A stretch of DNA of 64,000 nucleotides from Anaplasma phagocytophilum str. Webster (GCF_000964685.1 NZ_LANS01000001.1:248001-312000); one strand, 5' to 3'. Shown: positions 48,017-58,042, numbered from the stretch's first letter. Made by a program: numbers and translations. The notes: generated from the sequence alone by a model not told the origin.

Positions 48017-51000
48017 ATGATAGTAAGTATCGTAGTTGACAATATATTGAATCCCGAAAATAAGCAGGTTTACACAGTTAGCTTGCCTCATGAAGTCAAT
48101 AAAGAGCTGGTAGTACGCATAGGACAGCTACTTTCTAATGCCGTAACTGACAAATTCTACGCTTTCGTTTACGAAGACGATGTATATGCTCCAGGGCTCC
48201 CTGGGTATAGAAACATGGCGTCAGAAGCTCCGTATGACATGTTTGAGATTTTCAATGCTGAATCTTCCATAGAAACAGCGTATCTTCCCGGAATGACAGA
48301 TAATGTCGGAGATACTGCCGCACAAATTATAAGAGAATCGTTGGGCATTGAGAATGTGCGCGTGCATGCCTCAGAGATTTCTTTTTACGAAACATGCAAT
48401 CCCCCGGCAAAAAATTATAATCCCCTGGTCAAGTACTGCAAATTAGTCACGCACAACCCCAGTAAAAAGCTATTTAACGTACAGTTTTTTGGCAATCAAC
48501 ATATAGAAGAACTCAATAGGGTACTGGCTAACCTTAACAAAACACCCCACCCTATACCATACCTCAGAGCTATTGATATCGGTGGCTCAGCACCGTACTC
48601 TCACAGCGTTTGTAGTGTTGATTTGCATGTCAGTGACAGTGAATTAATGCGAATTAGTAAAGATGGAATACAAAACAGGGGGCCGTTAAACCTCTCTTTA
48701 GACGCCTTAAAAGCTATAAGAGCTTATTTTGAGAAGCATAACCGATCACCCAATGACATTGAATTGGAGACTCTTGCTCAAACCTGGTCAGAGCACTGCA
48801 AACACAATATATTTTCTGCCTCTATAGATGAAATTGCGTCAGGCCTATACAAGCATTATATAAAGCGTGCTACCACAGATATAAACTCACCGATATGTGT
48901 ATCCACGTTCTCTGACAACGCAGGTGCAATAGTATTTGATGATGACTTCTTAGTAGTAGACAAAGTAGAAACACATAACAGCCCCTCTGCCTTGGACCCT
49001 TTTGGTGGAGCAGAAACCGGAATACTCGGCGTGAATAGAGACATCATAGGGTTCGGTATGGGTGCAAAGCCTATCATGAACGCCTACTATTTTTGCTTCG
49101 CTGAATCCCTGGAGCAGCCTTTATACAGAGACAAAGAATGTAAAGAATCTGTGCTTGCGCCCACACAGATTATGGATGGAGTAATATTGGGCGTAAACAC
49201 AGGAGGAAACTGTTCGGGTATTCCCACTGCCATAGGCTCGATGTATTTTCATAATCGCTTCTGTGGCAAGCCTCTGGTTTTTGTTGGAAGCACAGGAATT
49301 ATACCGCGTCATATTGGAGAAAAGCCTGCTCATATAAAAACCGTGAAAAACGGAGATTATATAGTGGTCATAGGCGGTAGAGTAGGAAGGGATGGGATTC
49401 ACGGCGCCACATTCTCATCGCATGCCCTTAAGGAGAACGTAGGGTGCACCGTAGTGCAAGTAGGAAGCCCTATCACTCAGAAAAAACTCTCTGATGCCAT
49501 TGTAAAGGAGGCCAGGGATCGTGGCTTATATAATGCTATTACCGACAATGGTGCTGGTGGACTTTCTTCTTCCGTAGGCGAAATGGGTGAAAAGGGGTTC
49601 ATAGTAGATTTGGAAAAAGTCCCACTAAAAACTGACAAGATAATGCCTTGGGAAATATGGGTCTCCGAATCCCAAGAAAGGATGACTCTAGCTGTATCTC
49701 CCGAGCAATATCCCGCTTTAGAAGAGCTTATGCTCAAGCATGATGTGGAAATTCGTGTTATAGGAGAATTTAACAACACTGGAAAAGCAGTAGTGCGTCA
49801 TAATGGCACTGTCATAATGGATATTGATACAGATTTCCTACATAACGGGAATCCAGCATTGACCTTGCAGACAGAAAAGTGGCAACCTGCTTATATCCAC
49901 ACAACAGTGACTCATGACGTAAGTATAGAGGACGATCTCCTAAACATGATGGGACGCAAAAACATTTGTAGTCGGGAATTTCTAGTTTCTCAATACGATC
50001 ATGAAGTTCAGGGGTCGTCTGCTATAAAACCACTTCAAGGTAAGGGACGTATATGTGGCGATGCAGTTGTGTTACGGCCTGTATTATCATCTACCCGCGG
50101 TGTGGTTAAGGCACAAGGATTCGGGTGTGTGTACGCTGAAATCGATCCGTATAACATGGCTGCGTGCGCTATCGACACTGCAATACGCAACCATATATCC
50201 GTAGGCGGAAACATAGAACACATGGCTTTGATAGATAATTTTTGCTGGTGTGATGCAACAAATCCCAAAAGGTTGTGGCAGTTGAAGCAAGCTGCTAAAG
50301 CGTGTTATGACTATGCTACTGCTTTTGGCACACCGTTTATCTCCGGAAAAGATAGCATGTTCAATGACTTCCACGGATATGATGGCAGTGGTACATCCAT
50401 ACATATTTCCGCTCTGCCCTCTCTTTTGGTGTCAACATTGGGTATCATAGAAGATGTGAGTAACGCGATTACACAACACGTCAAAGGTCCAAGCCTTATA
50501 TATGTTCTTGGAACGACTTACAACGAACTAGGCATGTCTGAATACCAGCTCTACAGTGGTATGGGGAATGAAAATGTACCTAGTGTTAACGCTGAAAATG
50601 CAATGTTGCTTTACAAGAGGTTTCATCAAGCCTCTATGAGAAAAGTGATTGCTTCAGCAATTGCCCCAGGTTTAGGAGGACTAGCTACAAGTCTCATTAA
50701 ATCTCTCATAGGCGGTCATATGGGAGCAGAAATTGATCTTAGCGCCGTCATTACCTCTGACGTACCACAAAATGACATGTGGGCTAAAACGGTGCTATTC
50801 TCTGAATCTCAGAGTCGTATTATCGCTACTGTAAGTGTTGAAAATCAGCATGAGTTTGAGTCTCTTTTTGCAGATGTGCCCTACGCTTTGATAGGAAGGG
50901 TTATACCAGAATATGTCTTAAAGATATCAGGCATCACCACAATATCTCTAGAACTGTTGGAAAGGAAGTATAAAGAGTTTAGCAACAGTCGGTATAATGG

Positions 51001-51022
51001 TGTGCGTGTTGATCAACTTTAA
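48017..51022 (+). CDS. purL: Phosphoribosylformylglycinamidine synthase, synthetase subunit
   Basis: A 1,001-residue ATP-dependent enzyme converting FGAR to FGAM with ammonia from PurQ. Its N-terminal ~190 residues contain a PurS-like region, so it is longer than the usual small PurL (~740) and shorter than the fused PurLQ (~1,300). Landmarks are TLAQTWSEHCKHNIF near 255, VETHNSPSALDPFGGAETGI near 316, and GRVGRDGIHGATFSS near 455. In the second half they are ITDNGAGGLSSSVGEMG near 512, GRICGDAVVLRP near 678 and SGKDSMFNDF near 780. The start is ATG 48017. Part of its coding sequence (48505-48913) is repeated at 52450-52858. Confidence 0.95.
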   Translation: MIVSIVVDNILNPENKQVYTVSLPHEVNKELVVRIGQLLSNAVTDKFYAFVYEDDVYAPGLPGYRNMASEAPYDMFEIFNAESSIETAYLPGMTDNVGDTAAQIIRESLGIENVRVHASEISFYETCNPPAKNYNPLVKYCKLVTHNPSKKLFNVQFFGNQHIEELNRVLANLNKTPHPIPYLRAIDIGGSAPYSHSVCSVDLHVSDSELMRISKDGIQNRGPLNLSLDALKAIRAYFEKHNRSPNDIELETLAQTWSEHCKHNIFSASIDEIASGLYKHYIKRATTDINSPICVSTFSDNAGAIVFDDDFLVVDKVETHNSPSALDPFGGAETGILGVNRDIIGFGMGAKPIMNAYYFCFAESLEQPLYRDKECKESVLAPTQIMDGVILGVNTGGNCSGIPTAIGSMYFHNRFCGKPLVFVGSTGIIPRHIGEKPAHIKTVKNGDYIVVIGGRVGRDGIHGATFSSHALKENVGCTVVQVGSPITQKKLSDAIVKEARDRGLYNAITDNGAGGLSSSVGEMGEKGFIVDLEKVPLKTDKIMPWEIWVSESQERMTLAVSPEQYPALEELMLKHDVEIRVIGEFNNTGKAVVRHNGTVIMDIDTDFLHNGNPALTLQTEKWQPAYIHTTVTHDVSIEDDLLNMMGRKNICSREFLVSQYDHEVQGSSAIKPLQGKGRICGDAVVLRPVLSSTRGVVKAQGFGCVYAEIDPYNMAACAIDTAIRNHISVGGNIEHMALIDNFCWCDATNPKRLWQLKQAAKACYDYATAFGTPFISGKDSMFNDFHGYDGSGTSIHISALPSLLVSTLGIIEDVSNAITQHVKGPSLIYVLGTTYNELGMSEYQLYSGMGNENVPSVNAENAMLLYKRFHQASMRKVIASAIAPGLGGLATSLIKSLIGGHMGAEIDLSAVITSDVPQNDMWAKTVLFSESQSRIIATVSVENQHEFESLFADVPYALIGRVIPEYVLKISGITTISLELLERKYKEFSNSRYNGVRVDQL

Positions 51023-51202
51023 GCACATTTCACGGCTACGCCTGTAACTTTTCGCGCTATGTACATTCATGCAATAGTTTGTGCATCTAGGGTGTGTAGC
51101 GCAAATCCTCCCACAGGTATTTTAACCTTGGAATACTCTACAAAAGTGTGCTAGGGAGCAGCAATTATGCTGTCACGTCTCCTACAACCCAAATTGCCAT
51201 TT
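51023..51202. other. Spacer after purL
   Basis: Nothing recognised; no terminator seen. Confidence 0.4.
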
Positions 51203-51310
51203 TTAAAATACGCACTCGCTTTACATCTGCCTCTAAAACCCAATGACTTTCTGCTTCTTTTTGGCCGATACAGCTTCTTAGCCGCTGTTTACTGACCAGG
51301 TGTAGATATA
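51203..51310 (-). pseudogene. Decayed fragment of the M48 protease gene
   Basis: Aligns with about 55668-55775 of the M48/TPR gene, same orientation: CTGCTTCTTTTTG, ATACAGCTTCTTAGCCGCTG and GGTGTAGA. Many substitutions. The parent lies 4.4 kb away, on the other side of folK and purM. Confidence 0.7.
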
Positions 51311-51654
51311 AAACAAAACCTCAGGAATCTCTATGCAATATAGCCTGATATCTATGGTAGCTACTCACTCTCTTGGGAAGCCACGCGAGAATGTTTATAG
51401 CTCTTGTCATATAGTCTCAATCTATGACACGCCACCATAGCTTGCTCGATATCCTGCGTAAGAAACTAGCGTATAGTACAATGCATTAGCGGGAGCTTCA
51501 GAGTACTCAAAAATACGCCATACCGTTATGTATACAGTATTGCCATTAAGGCTATTGTTGTCAGAAAATCCGCATAACCCTACTAGAAATTCATTGATCT
51601 ACTGTTTGTTATTAACAAATTTTATTATCCTACAAAATCCAGTGCAGTTGCCTA
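51311..51654. other. Spacer upstream of folK
   Basis: No frame or signal recognised. Confidence 0.4.
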
Positions 51655-51708
51655 TTGCTTCAGAGTATGCTAGGTGCATGGCAGTGGATTTTTAGATCTT
51701 TTCTCAAA

Positions 51709-52239
51709 ATGGTTAAACAAATATATCAACCCAACAAAAGTGCTATGGTTGTATTAGCATTGGGCAGCAATATTGGCGATAGGATGAGCGCTTTAAAAGA
51801 AGCAATAAAACTCATACCGTTGCATAATAGACTATACTCATCCGTATATGAGAGTTGTGCTTTGCTTCCTGATAACGCCCCATTTTGCTGGAACATGCCT
51901 TTTCTAAACATGGTCATCGCGGGATATACACATTTTTCTCCAGAAGATCTCTTACAAAGCATTAAACAAATAGAATCCCAGCTAGGAAGATGTAGTCTTG
52001 GTCATTGGAGCCCTAGAAGCATAGATATAGACATAATATTGTGGGAAGGCGTTACAGTAGAGGATAAAGCTCTCACTATACCTCATAAGGAAATGCACAA
52101 ACGTGACTTTGTTCTAGTACCTACCTGCGACATATGTCCCCGTTTTCCACATCCTATACTAAAAGAAACAGTAGAATCGATATTGCTAAATAAGCAGGAT
52201 ATCAACCTTGTGAAAAAGTATCAGGCTATACACTTATAG
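51709..52239 (+). CDS. folK: 2-amino-4-hydroxy-6-hydroxymethyldihydropteridine pyrophosphokinase
   Basis: About 176 residues. It pyrophosphorylates hydroxymethyl dihydropterin just before FolP acts. Motifs: VVLALGSNIGDRMSALKEAI near the N-terminus, FLNMVIAGYTHFSPEDLLQS, then QLGR and the PPK signature WSPRSIDIDIILWEG with metal-binding Asp residues, and HKEMHKRDFVLVP. The true start is uncertain. ATG 51709 and ATG 51745 are both plausible, and the frame opens at TTG 51655; none has a strong ribosome-binding site. Confidence 0.88.
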   Translation: MVKQIYQPNKSAMVVLALGSNIGDRMSALKEAIKLIPLHNRLYSSVYESCALLPDNAPFCWNMPFLNMVIAGYTHFSPEDLLQSIKQIESQLGRCSLGHWSPRSIDIDIILWEGVTVEDKALTIPHKEMHKRDFVLVPTCDICPRFPHPILKETVESILLNKQDINLVKKYQAIHL

Positions 52240-52449
52240 TGAGGGAGAATGGCCTCTATATGATTCATTAAAACACCAGTGCAAGACTCCATTCCGAGGC
52301 ACAGTGCTGATTATTATCTGTAAAACTACGCTTCCCATTGTTGATTCGGCACCTACAATGCTATTACATAACAACATGCATATATCTAGTTAGAGCCTTA
52401 AACTATCATTGGCATAAACACCCCAGCATCTGTACCATCACAGCTCCTT

Positions 52450-52858
52450 ATAGAAGAACTCACTAAGCGCTGGCTAATCTGAGCACCCCCTACCCTATAC
52501 CATACCTCAGAGCTATTGATATCGGGTGCTCAGCACCATACTCTCACAGCGTTTGTAGTGTTGATTTGCATGTCAGTGACAGTGAATTAATGCGAATTAG
52601 TAAAGATGGAATACAAAACAGGGGGCCGTTAAACCTCTCTTTAGACGCCTTAAAAGCTATAAGAGCTTATTTTGAGAAGCATAACCGATCACCCAATGAC
52701 ATTGAATTGGAGACTCTTGCTCAAACCTGGTCAGAGCACTGCAAACACAACATATTTTCACCCTCTATAGATGAAATTGCCGAAGGCTTATATAAGCATT
52801 ATATAAAGCGTGCTACCACAGATATAAACTCACCGATATGTGTATCTACATTCCCTAA
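52450..52858 (+). pseudogene. Internal fragment of purL (codons ~163-299)
   Basis: Matches 48505-48913 in the same orientation. The left ~70 bp and a patch near 52760-52790 are diverged, while about 52556-52749 looks identical to purL. The encoded piece includes LSLDALKAIRAYFEKHNRS and TLAQTWSEHCKHNIF. It has neither the gene's start nor end, so it is non-functional. The mosaic of identical and diverged patches suggests repeated exchange with the parent. Confidence 0.92.
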
Positions 52859-52860
52859 CG

Positions 52861-53192
52861 TCCATACCATAGCAGCTTAGCTTCTTTAATAATACATTTT
52901 TCTCTCGCTTCTCCTATGCCACATCCACATAAGCTGGGAACAGCAGTACGCCCTGCTAACACAACGCCAATATTCACATCAAATAAATTGCGCTTGGATT
53001 GCATGCAACTCTGGTCTACGTCGCTATAAAAGCTCCGATATTCCCATATTGTCGCAGATAGCAACACATCTGTTGGTAATGGTAAAACACCGACTACAGC
53101 GTATCCTGCTCTAAAGATTTGGACCGCTATACACCAATTCTTGCCTCCGCGACTGTCCCTCACAACGCATAGGGAGAATGAGGGGATACTTA
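52861..53192 (-). pseudogene. Unidentified open frame, possibly a gene remnant
   Basis: A minus frame of just over 100 codons (AVQIFRAGYAVVGVLPLPTD, KRNLFDVNIGVVLAGRTAVP, SLCGCGIGEAREKC) lies between the purL fragment and the purM duplication. Its apparent start falls inside the duplicated block, so its real 5' end may have been replaced. The family is not recognised, and coding status is uncertain. Confidence 0.25.
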
Positions 53193-54895
53193 AAATATTT
53201 TTGTACAAGTTTCACGCATCTAGTGTTACTCTCTCTCCACCAGGTGTGGCTGATTCTATGAGTAAATACTTAGACTCGGGAGTAGATATTGCCTCTGCTG
53301 ACAAGCTAGTAGGCGAAATAAAACAACTCTCGCAAGAAACTAAAAGTGATAACGTAGTATCCGAAATTGGAGGTTTCGGCGCAGTGTTCGACTTATACGC
53401 TACCGGACACAAATATCGCTCTCCTTTACTTGTATCCTCTACAGACGGTGTAGGCACTAAGTTGTTGATAGCGCAGGCTACAGTACAACACCAACACATT
53501 GGCGTAGACCTAGTAGCAATGTGTGTAAATGACGTGCTTGCTCAAGGTGCAAAGCCCTTGTTCTTCCTCGATTACTTTGCTACCGGAGCTCTTGATCCTT
53601 CTGTCGCACTGGAAGTGTTACGCGGGATATCTCATGGATGCAAACTTGCTGGGGCTTCACTTGTAGGCGGTGAAACCGCTGAAATGCCCGGTATGTACTC
53701 CAGAGGACATTACGACCTCGCAGGATTTACCGTAGGTATAGTTGAAAGAGAAGACATCTTGCCAAAACTAGATCTCATACAAGCTGGGGACGTAATACTT
53801 GGTCTACCTTCTTCGGGACTGCATTCAAATGGGTTTTCTCTAGTACGGAAAATCCTCAAGGACCTAGATATAGATTATTCTAGCCCGTGCCCCTTTAGCG
53901 AGAAAGAGCTTACCTGGGCAGATGTTCTTCTAGAACCCACTAGAATATACGTAAACTCGGTGCTACCTACCTGTCATCTCTTAAAAGCCATAGCACATAT
54001 CACAGGAGGTGGGCTAGTACACAATGTTCCTCGAATATTACCAACTCATCTCGCTGCTGAAATACGTCAAGACTCCTGGCCAAAGCAGAACATATTTACC
54101 TGGTTAGAAGGTGCCGGAAATATTCCTAAGGAAGATATGCTAGAAACCTTTAACTGTGGTATTGGTCTTGTATTAGTCACCGCAAGAGAAACTTCTGCAG
54201 AGTTAATGGCAATGTTGGCGGAACTAGGGGAAACAGCATACGTCATAGGGGCAGTAATCCCTAGAGGCGAAAAACCTGTAGTTTTAAGATAACATGCTTG
54301 CAGCTCTTGACGCTGCTATACCTTCCAGGGGTTATATACTCTAAAAGTGATACGAGGCTGTAGCATATGGTATGCAGTATTGATATTGCTGCTTCGAACT
54401 ATAAACGGCAAGGTTTTCGAGCATTGGTGCTACAGCCCCATAGCTATTTGGTCGCTACTTTGGATCGGCTGTTTCTTTATATATTTTGCCACCACAACCT
54501 ACAAAACACGTAGCGTGGTCACTTTTGCATAGGTAGTCACATCTACTTGAACTACAAATATTTCTTCTACTCGTATCATCCCCTATTTTGAAATCAAACC
54601 CTACTGACGTGCTACTACTATTGCAGCCATATTCTATCTCACACCTTGACTCACAGAATCCATCTCCTGCACATCCTGTATAACACGTTTCCCGCTTATG
54701 GAAACACTCTGACTCCCTTCTCTCTATCCTACTCCCACTACCTATTTTCGTCATGTCTTTTACTATGCCAACTATGTCTTTAACTACTCCCTCCCTTGAT
54801 TCTTGTAGCTGGCATTCTTGCTTGCGTTTATCGCAGCCCCTTAGACAGTTGTTCCTCTCATATACGCATTGCTCTACGCAGCGTTTGCCTTCTGC
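53193..54895. repeat. 1.7 kb direct duplication, copy A (purM plus lipoprotein 3' part)
   Basis: Corresponds to 59633-61335 at a constant offset of 6,440 bases. Left boundary at AAATATTTTTGTACAAG, right boundary at GCGTTTGCCTTCTGC. I saw no difference in the stretches compared, and the encoded proteins are the same. Confidence 0.95.
53258..54292 (+). CDS. purM: Phosphoribosylformylglycinamidine cyclo-ligase, copy A
   Basis: A 344-residue AIR synthetase, full length. SKYLDSGVDIASADKLVGEI is the family N-terminus, followed by [24 protein letters not shown] near 68, [20 protein letters not shown] near 90, [13 protein letters not shown] near 137 and HITGGGLVHNVPRILP near 250. It uses ATP to close the imidazole ring of FGAM. 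The ATG at 53258 is chosen because AGGTG precedes it and the family start matches; the frame is open further upstream. It lies in the 1.7 kb duplication. Confidence 0.94.
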   Translation: MSKYLDSGVDIASADKLVGEIKQLSQETKSDNVVSEIGGFGAVFDLYATGHKYRSPLLVSSTDGVGTKLLIAQATVQHQHIGVDLVAMCVNDVLAQGAKPLFFLDYFATGALDPSVALEVLRGISHGCKLAGASLVGGETAEMPGMYSRGHYDLAGFTVGIVEREDILPKLDLIQAGDVILGLPSSGLHSNGFSLVRKILKDLDIDYSSPCPFSEKELTWADVLLEPTRIYVNSVLPTCHLLKAIAHITGGGLVHNVPRILPTHLAAEIRQDSWPKQNIFTWLEGAGNIPKEDMLETFNCGIGLVLVTARETSAELMAMLAELGETAYVIGAVIPRGEKPVVLR

Positions 54896-55021
54896 TCCCT
54901 CAGGGGGCTCATATACGATTACCTCTTGGGGACCGAATATGCTTAAACATGACGTCTGCATAACGCTCATGGAGACCACAAGTAAGCTCCTTGTTAATCT
55001 AGAAAAGACCTTCTTCCACAT
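54455..55021 (-). CDS. Cysteine-rich lipoprotein with repeated C-x3-C motifs
   Basis: About 188 residues. From ATG 55021 (ATGGAAACTT just before it) the product has a basic N-terminus, a hydrophobic core LLVVSMSVMQTSC and a lipobox-like cysteine, so a lipoprotein. The mature part has six C-x3-C pairs: CVEQC, CLRGC, CYTGC, CESRC, CDYLC, CFVGC, mostly spaced by five or six residues, as in helical disulfide hairpins. No family is recognised. Reference frames start further up (55084), which would hide the signal. The 3' 440 bp of the gene lies within the purM duplication and is repeated at 60895-61335. Confidence 0.65.
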   Translation of the reverse strand: MWKKVFSRLTRSLLVVSMSVMQTSCLSIFGPQEVIVYEPPEGAEGKRCVEQCVYERNNCLRGCDKRKQECQLQESREGVVKDIVGIVKDMTKIGSGSRIERRESECFHKRETCYTGCAGDGFCESRCEIEYGCNSSSTSVGFDFKIGDDTSRRNICSSSRCDYLCKSDHATCFVGCGGKIYKETADPK

Positions 55022-55101
55022 AAGTTTCCATATTAAACCGTTTGCTTCATGATGTACTCTTTGTGGTAAATAATGTTTAGACATATGCTTCAGGGCCGCG
55101 T

Positions 55102-56376
55102 TTAGCTTGCCCTGTAAGCATCTTCAAGGTCTTGTATTATACGTAACTGGAAGCTATTATTATCGAAGTATTTTTTCGATAATTTCACGTACTCAAGAAA
55201 CCTTTTCTCATCTCCTTCAAGGAAATACATATTCGCCAACGCAAAGTAAGACATAGGCACTTTGCCCATTCTGCCATAGACCAACGAAAGCTGTTTCCAC
55301 ACATAGGGATTATCCCTCTCCACACGCATAACTTGTTCGAGGTAAGGCAATGCATGTGCTGGATCTTTAAGAACCAAGGCCTGGGCCAACTCTACCTTAA
55401 GCAACATGTCATCAGGAATCTGACTCAAAGCTGCTTTGTAGTCAGTAATACACGCTTCTACGTCCCCAAGTTTATATAAAATCTGCGCTCTAATTTCCCT
55501 CAAATACGGATCCGTAGGCGCAGCATCTATCAGAACATTCAAACGCTGAATAGCCTCCTTTACATTAGCTTCCCTATAGTCAATTATAGATTGCATATAG
55601 GGTGACAGTTCTCGATTTTTAAGAGTGTCTATAGGCATTAAAAATGCTTCTACTTTTTCAACAATACGCGCAAAACTCGCCTTATCTTCTTCCGAAAACC
55701 CTATAACCTCCCGCTTCTTTTTGTACCCATATAGCTTTCTTAACCGCTGTTCACTTAAAGGGTGTGTAGACATGTATTCATCTAAGTACACATGCTGCGC
55801 CTCATGTTGGCCGAAAAAGCGCAATACATGCAACAGGCCTTCATGGCTATAGCCGGCAGCATCGAGATATTCCAATGCACATTGGTCAGCAATCTCCTCC
55901 TGAGTTCTACTGTAAGCTAAAAAACTTCTCTGACTGACAGTACTACTACCTGCGATGATAGCATGGCCAATTTTAGGATCAAGTACCAAAGACGTAACCA
56001 TACCCAGAATATAACCCAAACCCTCTGCTATCATTTCATTACGTAGTTCACGCTCTTGTTTTATGAGGTGGTACTGCGCCATGTGACCAATTTCATGCGC
56101 TATTACTCCCACAACTACTTCTGGATCCCTCGAGAATTTGAGCAACCCTTTGTGAATAAAGACGTAGTTATCGGGGGTAACAAACGCGTTAACCCTGTTA
56201 TCATCAACAACAAAGACCTTTACCTCATCTACATTCACGTGAGCCGCAGCAAACAGAGGCTTGCTGATTTTTTTGATTACGTTTTCAATTTCACTATCCC
56301 TGAATACTATGCCGCCAGAACACCTAACAGAAGGAATTATGAGCATCAAACACAACAAAACGACAGACACCTTCAT
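55102..56376 (-). CDS. bepA: BepA-like M48 metalloprotease with TPR repeats
   Basis: About 424 residues. ATG 56376 is preceded by AAGGAG at seven bases, followed by a signal peptide (VSVVLLCLMLIIPSVRCSG). The M48 catalytic helix VVVGVIAHEIGHMAQYHLI (HEIGH) is near residue 115, with the third ligand region FLAYSRTQEEIADQ near 170, and a C-terminal half of TPR helices (LYKLGDVEACITDYKAALSQ, HALPYLEQVMRVERDNPYVW). Such periplasmic proteins control outer-membrane protein quality (BepA in E. coli). The outer membrane of Anaplasma is packed with P44-type proteins, so this role fits, but it is inferred. Confidence 0.9.
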   Translation of the reverse strand: MKVSVVLLCLMLIIPSVRCSGGIVFRDSEIENVIKKISKPLFAAAHVNVDEVKVFVVDDNRVNAFVTPDNYVFIHKGLLKFSRDPEVVVGVIAHEIGHMAQYHLIKQERELRNEMIAEGLGYILGMVTSLVLDPKIGHAIIAGSSTVSQRSFLAYSRTQEEIADQCALEYLDAAGYSHEGLLHVLRFFGQHEAQHVYLDEYMSTHPLSEQRLRKLYGYKKKREVIGFSEEDKASFARIVEKVEAFLMPIDTLKNRELSPYMQSIIDYREANVKEAIQRLNVLIDAAPTDPYLREIRAQILYKLGDVEACITDYKAALSQIPDDMLLKVELAQALVLKDPAHALPYLEQVMRVERDNPYVWKQLSLVYGRMGKVPMSYFALANMYFLEGDEKRFLEYVKLSKKYFDNNSFQLRIIQDLEDAYRAS

Positions 56377-56565
56377 ACTAGTACTCCTTGGTTCTGCAAA
56401 ACTATGATAGTTAAAAACACTGAAATACTCTATAATAAACAGTCTGTTCACAACTTGAGTACTGTGCAGTCAAAGACCTACAAATTCTAGGTAGCACTGT
56501 TAACTCTTTTATTATGTGAAAATGCCAGGTAACATGAACAGAGATACAGTACATTAGAGGACGTT

Positions 56566-56949
56566 GTGTTTACATCTACAGAAAATCTGAAGGATTTGGT
56601 AGTTGCAGTGTTGGATGAGCACAGTGCTCGCGATATTGCTGCACTTGATGTTCGTGATAGATGTCAGCTAACTGAGTACATCATTATTTCTTCTGGAAAC
56701 TCCACAAGTCACGTAAAGGCTTTAGCAGAACATGTGAAGAAAAAAGTCGCACATTATAGCAAGAAACATATAGAAGGGTTGGATGAAGGTAATTGGGTAG
56801 TCATTACTCTAAACAATGTCATAGTACACATATTTCGTGAAGAAGTACGTGAATATTACAAGCTAGAAGATCTCTGGAGTAAGAATCTTGCTAATGCTAA
56901 CCTCGTGCAGGGGAAAAAACCTAATGATGTCTTGGATGACACACTATAG
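56566..56949 (+). CDS. rsfS: Ribosomal silencing factor RsfS
   Basis: A 127-residue protein (GTG start 56566). It binds L14 and blocks subunit joining under starvation. The pattern LKDLVVAVLDEHSARDIAAL, DVRDRCQLTEYIIISSGNST, VKALAEHVKKKV, GNWVVITLNNVIVHIFREEV and YYKLEDLWS is the RsfS/YbeB family. Confidence 0.94.
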   Translation: MFTSTENLKDLVVAVLDEHSARDIAALDVRDRCQLTEYIIISSGNSTSHVKALAEHVKKKVAHYSKKHIEGLDEGNWVVITLNNVIVHIFREEVREYYKLEDLWSKNLANANLVQGKKPNDVLDDTL

Positions 56950-57141
56950 ATTTCTCTTTGCTCACCAATTTGTTCGTCGTGCTGCAAGCAGTATTCCCGC
57001 AATTGTAGATGCTATACGAAGACGTATCCGTACATGCTCATAGATCCCAACGGGATTGGTTAACTAGTTCATAATAATATCCTGATACGCTGCCAAGCGT
57101 TCTCCTAAGGTAAGGAGCGCTACTTTAACTGGGGAAAACTG

Positions 57142-58029
57142 ATGAACGACAATGTCATAGCCCGAAGAGCAAACGATGCTGTTATCTCATTACAGCAGAA
57201 CAATGTGCTGCGCAAAGTAATTATATCAGCAATAAATGACCAAGCACTGCAGCTTCTTGGGTTTGACAGTGGTACCTTGCTAATAGGTGCGCCTTTAGAT
57301 TCCATACTTGATTTGAACACAAAACATATAATAAGCAGCTACGTAGAATATACAAACAGTGGAACTGACCTGGCTGATGTAATATCAAAAATCAGCAATT
57401 TCGCTTTACTCAACTGTAAACTCCAGGCTGTCCCCGTAAAACCCAAGATATTTCGCGTAACTTCTGAAAAAGATCTTCTAAACTATGAGCTGCTAGTTCG
57501 CGATACAAGTATATCACAAAAACTTGCAGCATTCCGGAGTGAAAGACTACCTGCCGGCACACGATACACTATGGACAAAGATCTGGAAATCTTAGATCCC
57601 GCATCTACAAAAACCGAGATAGACGTTATTTTAGGTTTTGTACGCGAAAGCTCAATTGAAGCGGTGATTTCCCTAGTAGCGCTTGATCCCACAGTTAATA
57701 ACGCAGGCGATGCTCAAAAAAAAATGCATAGTGTTATAGTAGGTGCACTCAGTGCGAATATGAGATACACCGACATAGTGGGATATTTAGGTAATAACCA
57801 GTTCATGTTTGTGCTATTAGGCTGTAGTAAGGCCGATGCTCACGTCGCAGTCTCAAGAATACATGCACGTGTATCAGAGAGGTTGGCTCAGTATTCTCCC
57901 GATGCAACCATATCGTTTGGATATGCTAACATATGCGGTGCTGAGTATAACTCACTCCTAGCAAATTTACAGCAAGCACTGCTGCTAGCTCATAGGCAAG
58001 GAAAGTCCGTAGCAGCTTCTACAAACTAG
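57142..58029 (+). CDS. PAS-like plus degenerate GGDEF domain protein
   Basis: A 295-residue cytoplasmic protein. The N-terminal ~110 residues ([35 protein letters not shown]) have a PAS-like pattern. The C-terminal half resembles a GGDEF domain: [20 protein letters not shown], then [26 protein letters not shown] and [14 protein letters not shown]. In active diguanylate cyclases the turn reads GGDEF; here it is LGNNQF, so catalysis is not expected. It may still bind c-di-GMP or another ligand, or act as an adaptor. PleD-type GGDEF enzymes exist in this family of bacteria; this one looks distinct. Confidence 0.65.
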   Translation: MNDNVIARRANDAVISLQQNNVLRKVIISAINDQALQLLGFDSGTLLIGAPLDSILDLNTKHIISSYVEYTNSGTDLADVISKISNFALLNCKLQAVPVKPKIFRVTSEKDLLNYELLVRDTSISQKLAAFRSERLPAGTRYTMDKDLEILDPASTKTEIDVILGFVRESSIEAVISLVALDPTVNNAGDAQKKMHSVIVGALSANMRYTDIVGYLGNNQFMFVLLGCSKADAHVAVSRIHARVSERLAQYSPDATISFGYANICGAEYNSLLANLQQALLLAHRQGKSVAASTN

Positions 58030-58042
58030 AGAAAAAAGTCTC

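Noticed and set aside
54347-54532. 61-codon plus-strand frame (also at 60787-60972)
   Set aside because: It partly overlaps the 3' end of the Cys-rich lipoprotein gene antisense; hydrophobic but without other support.
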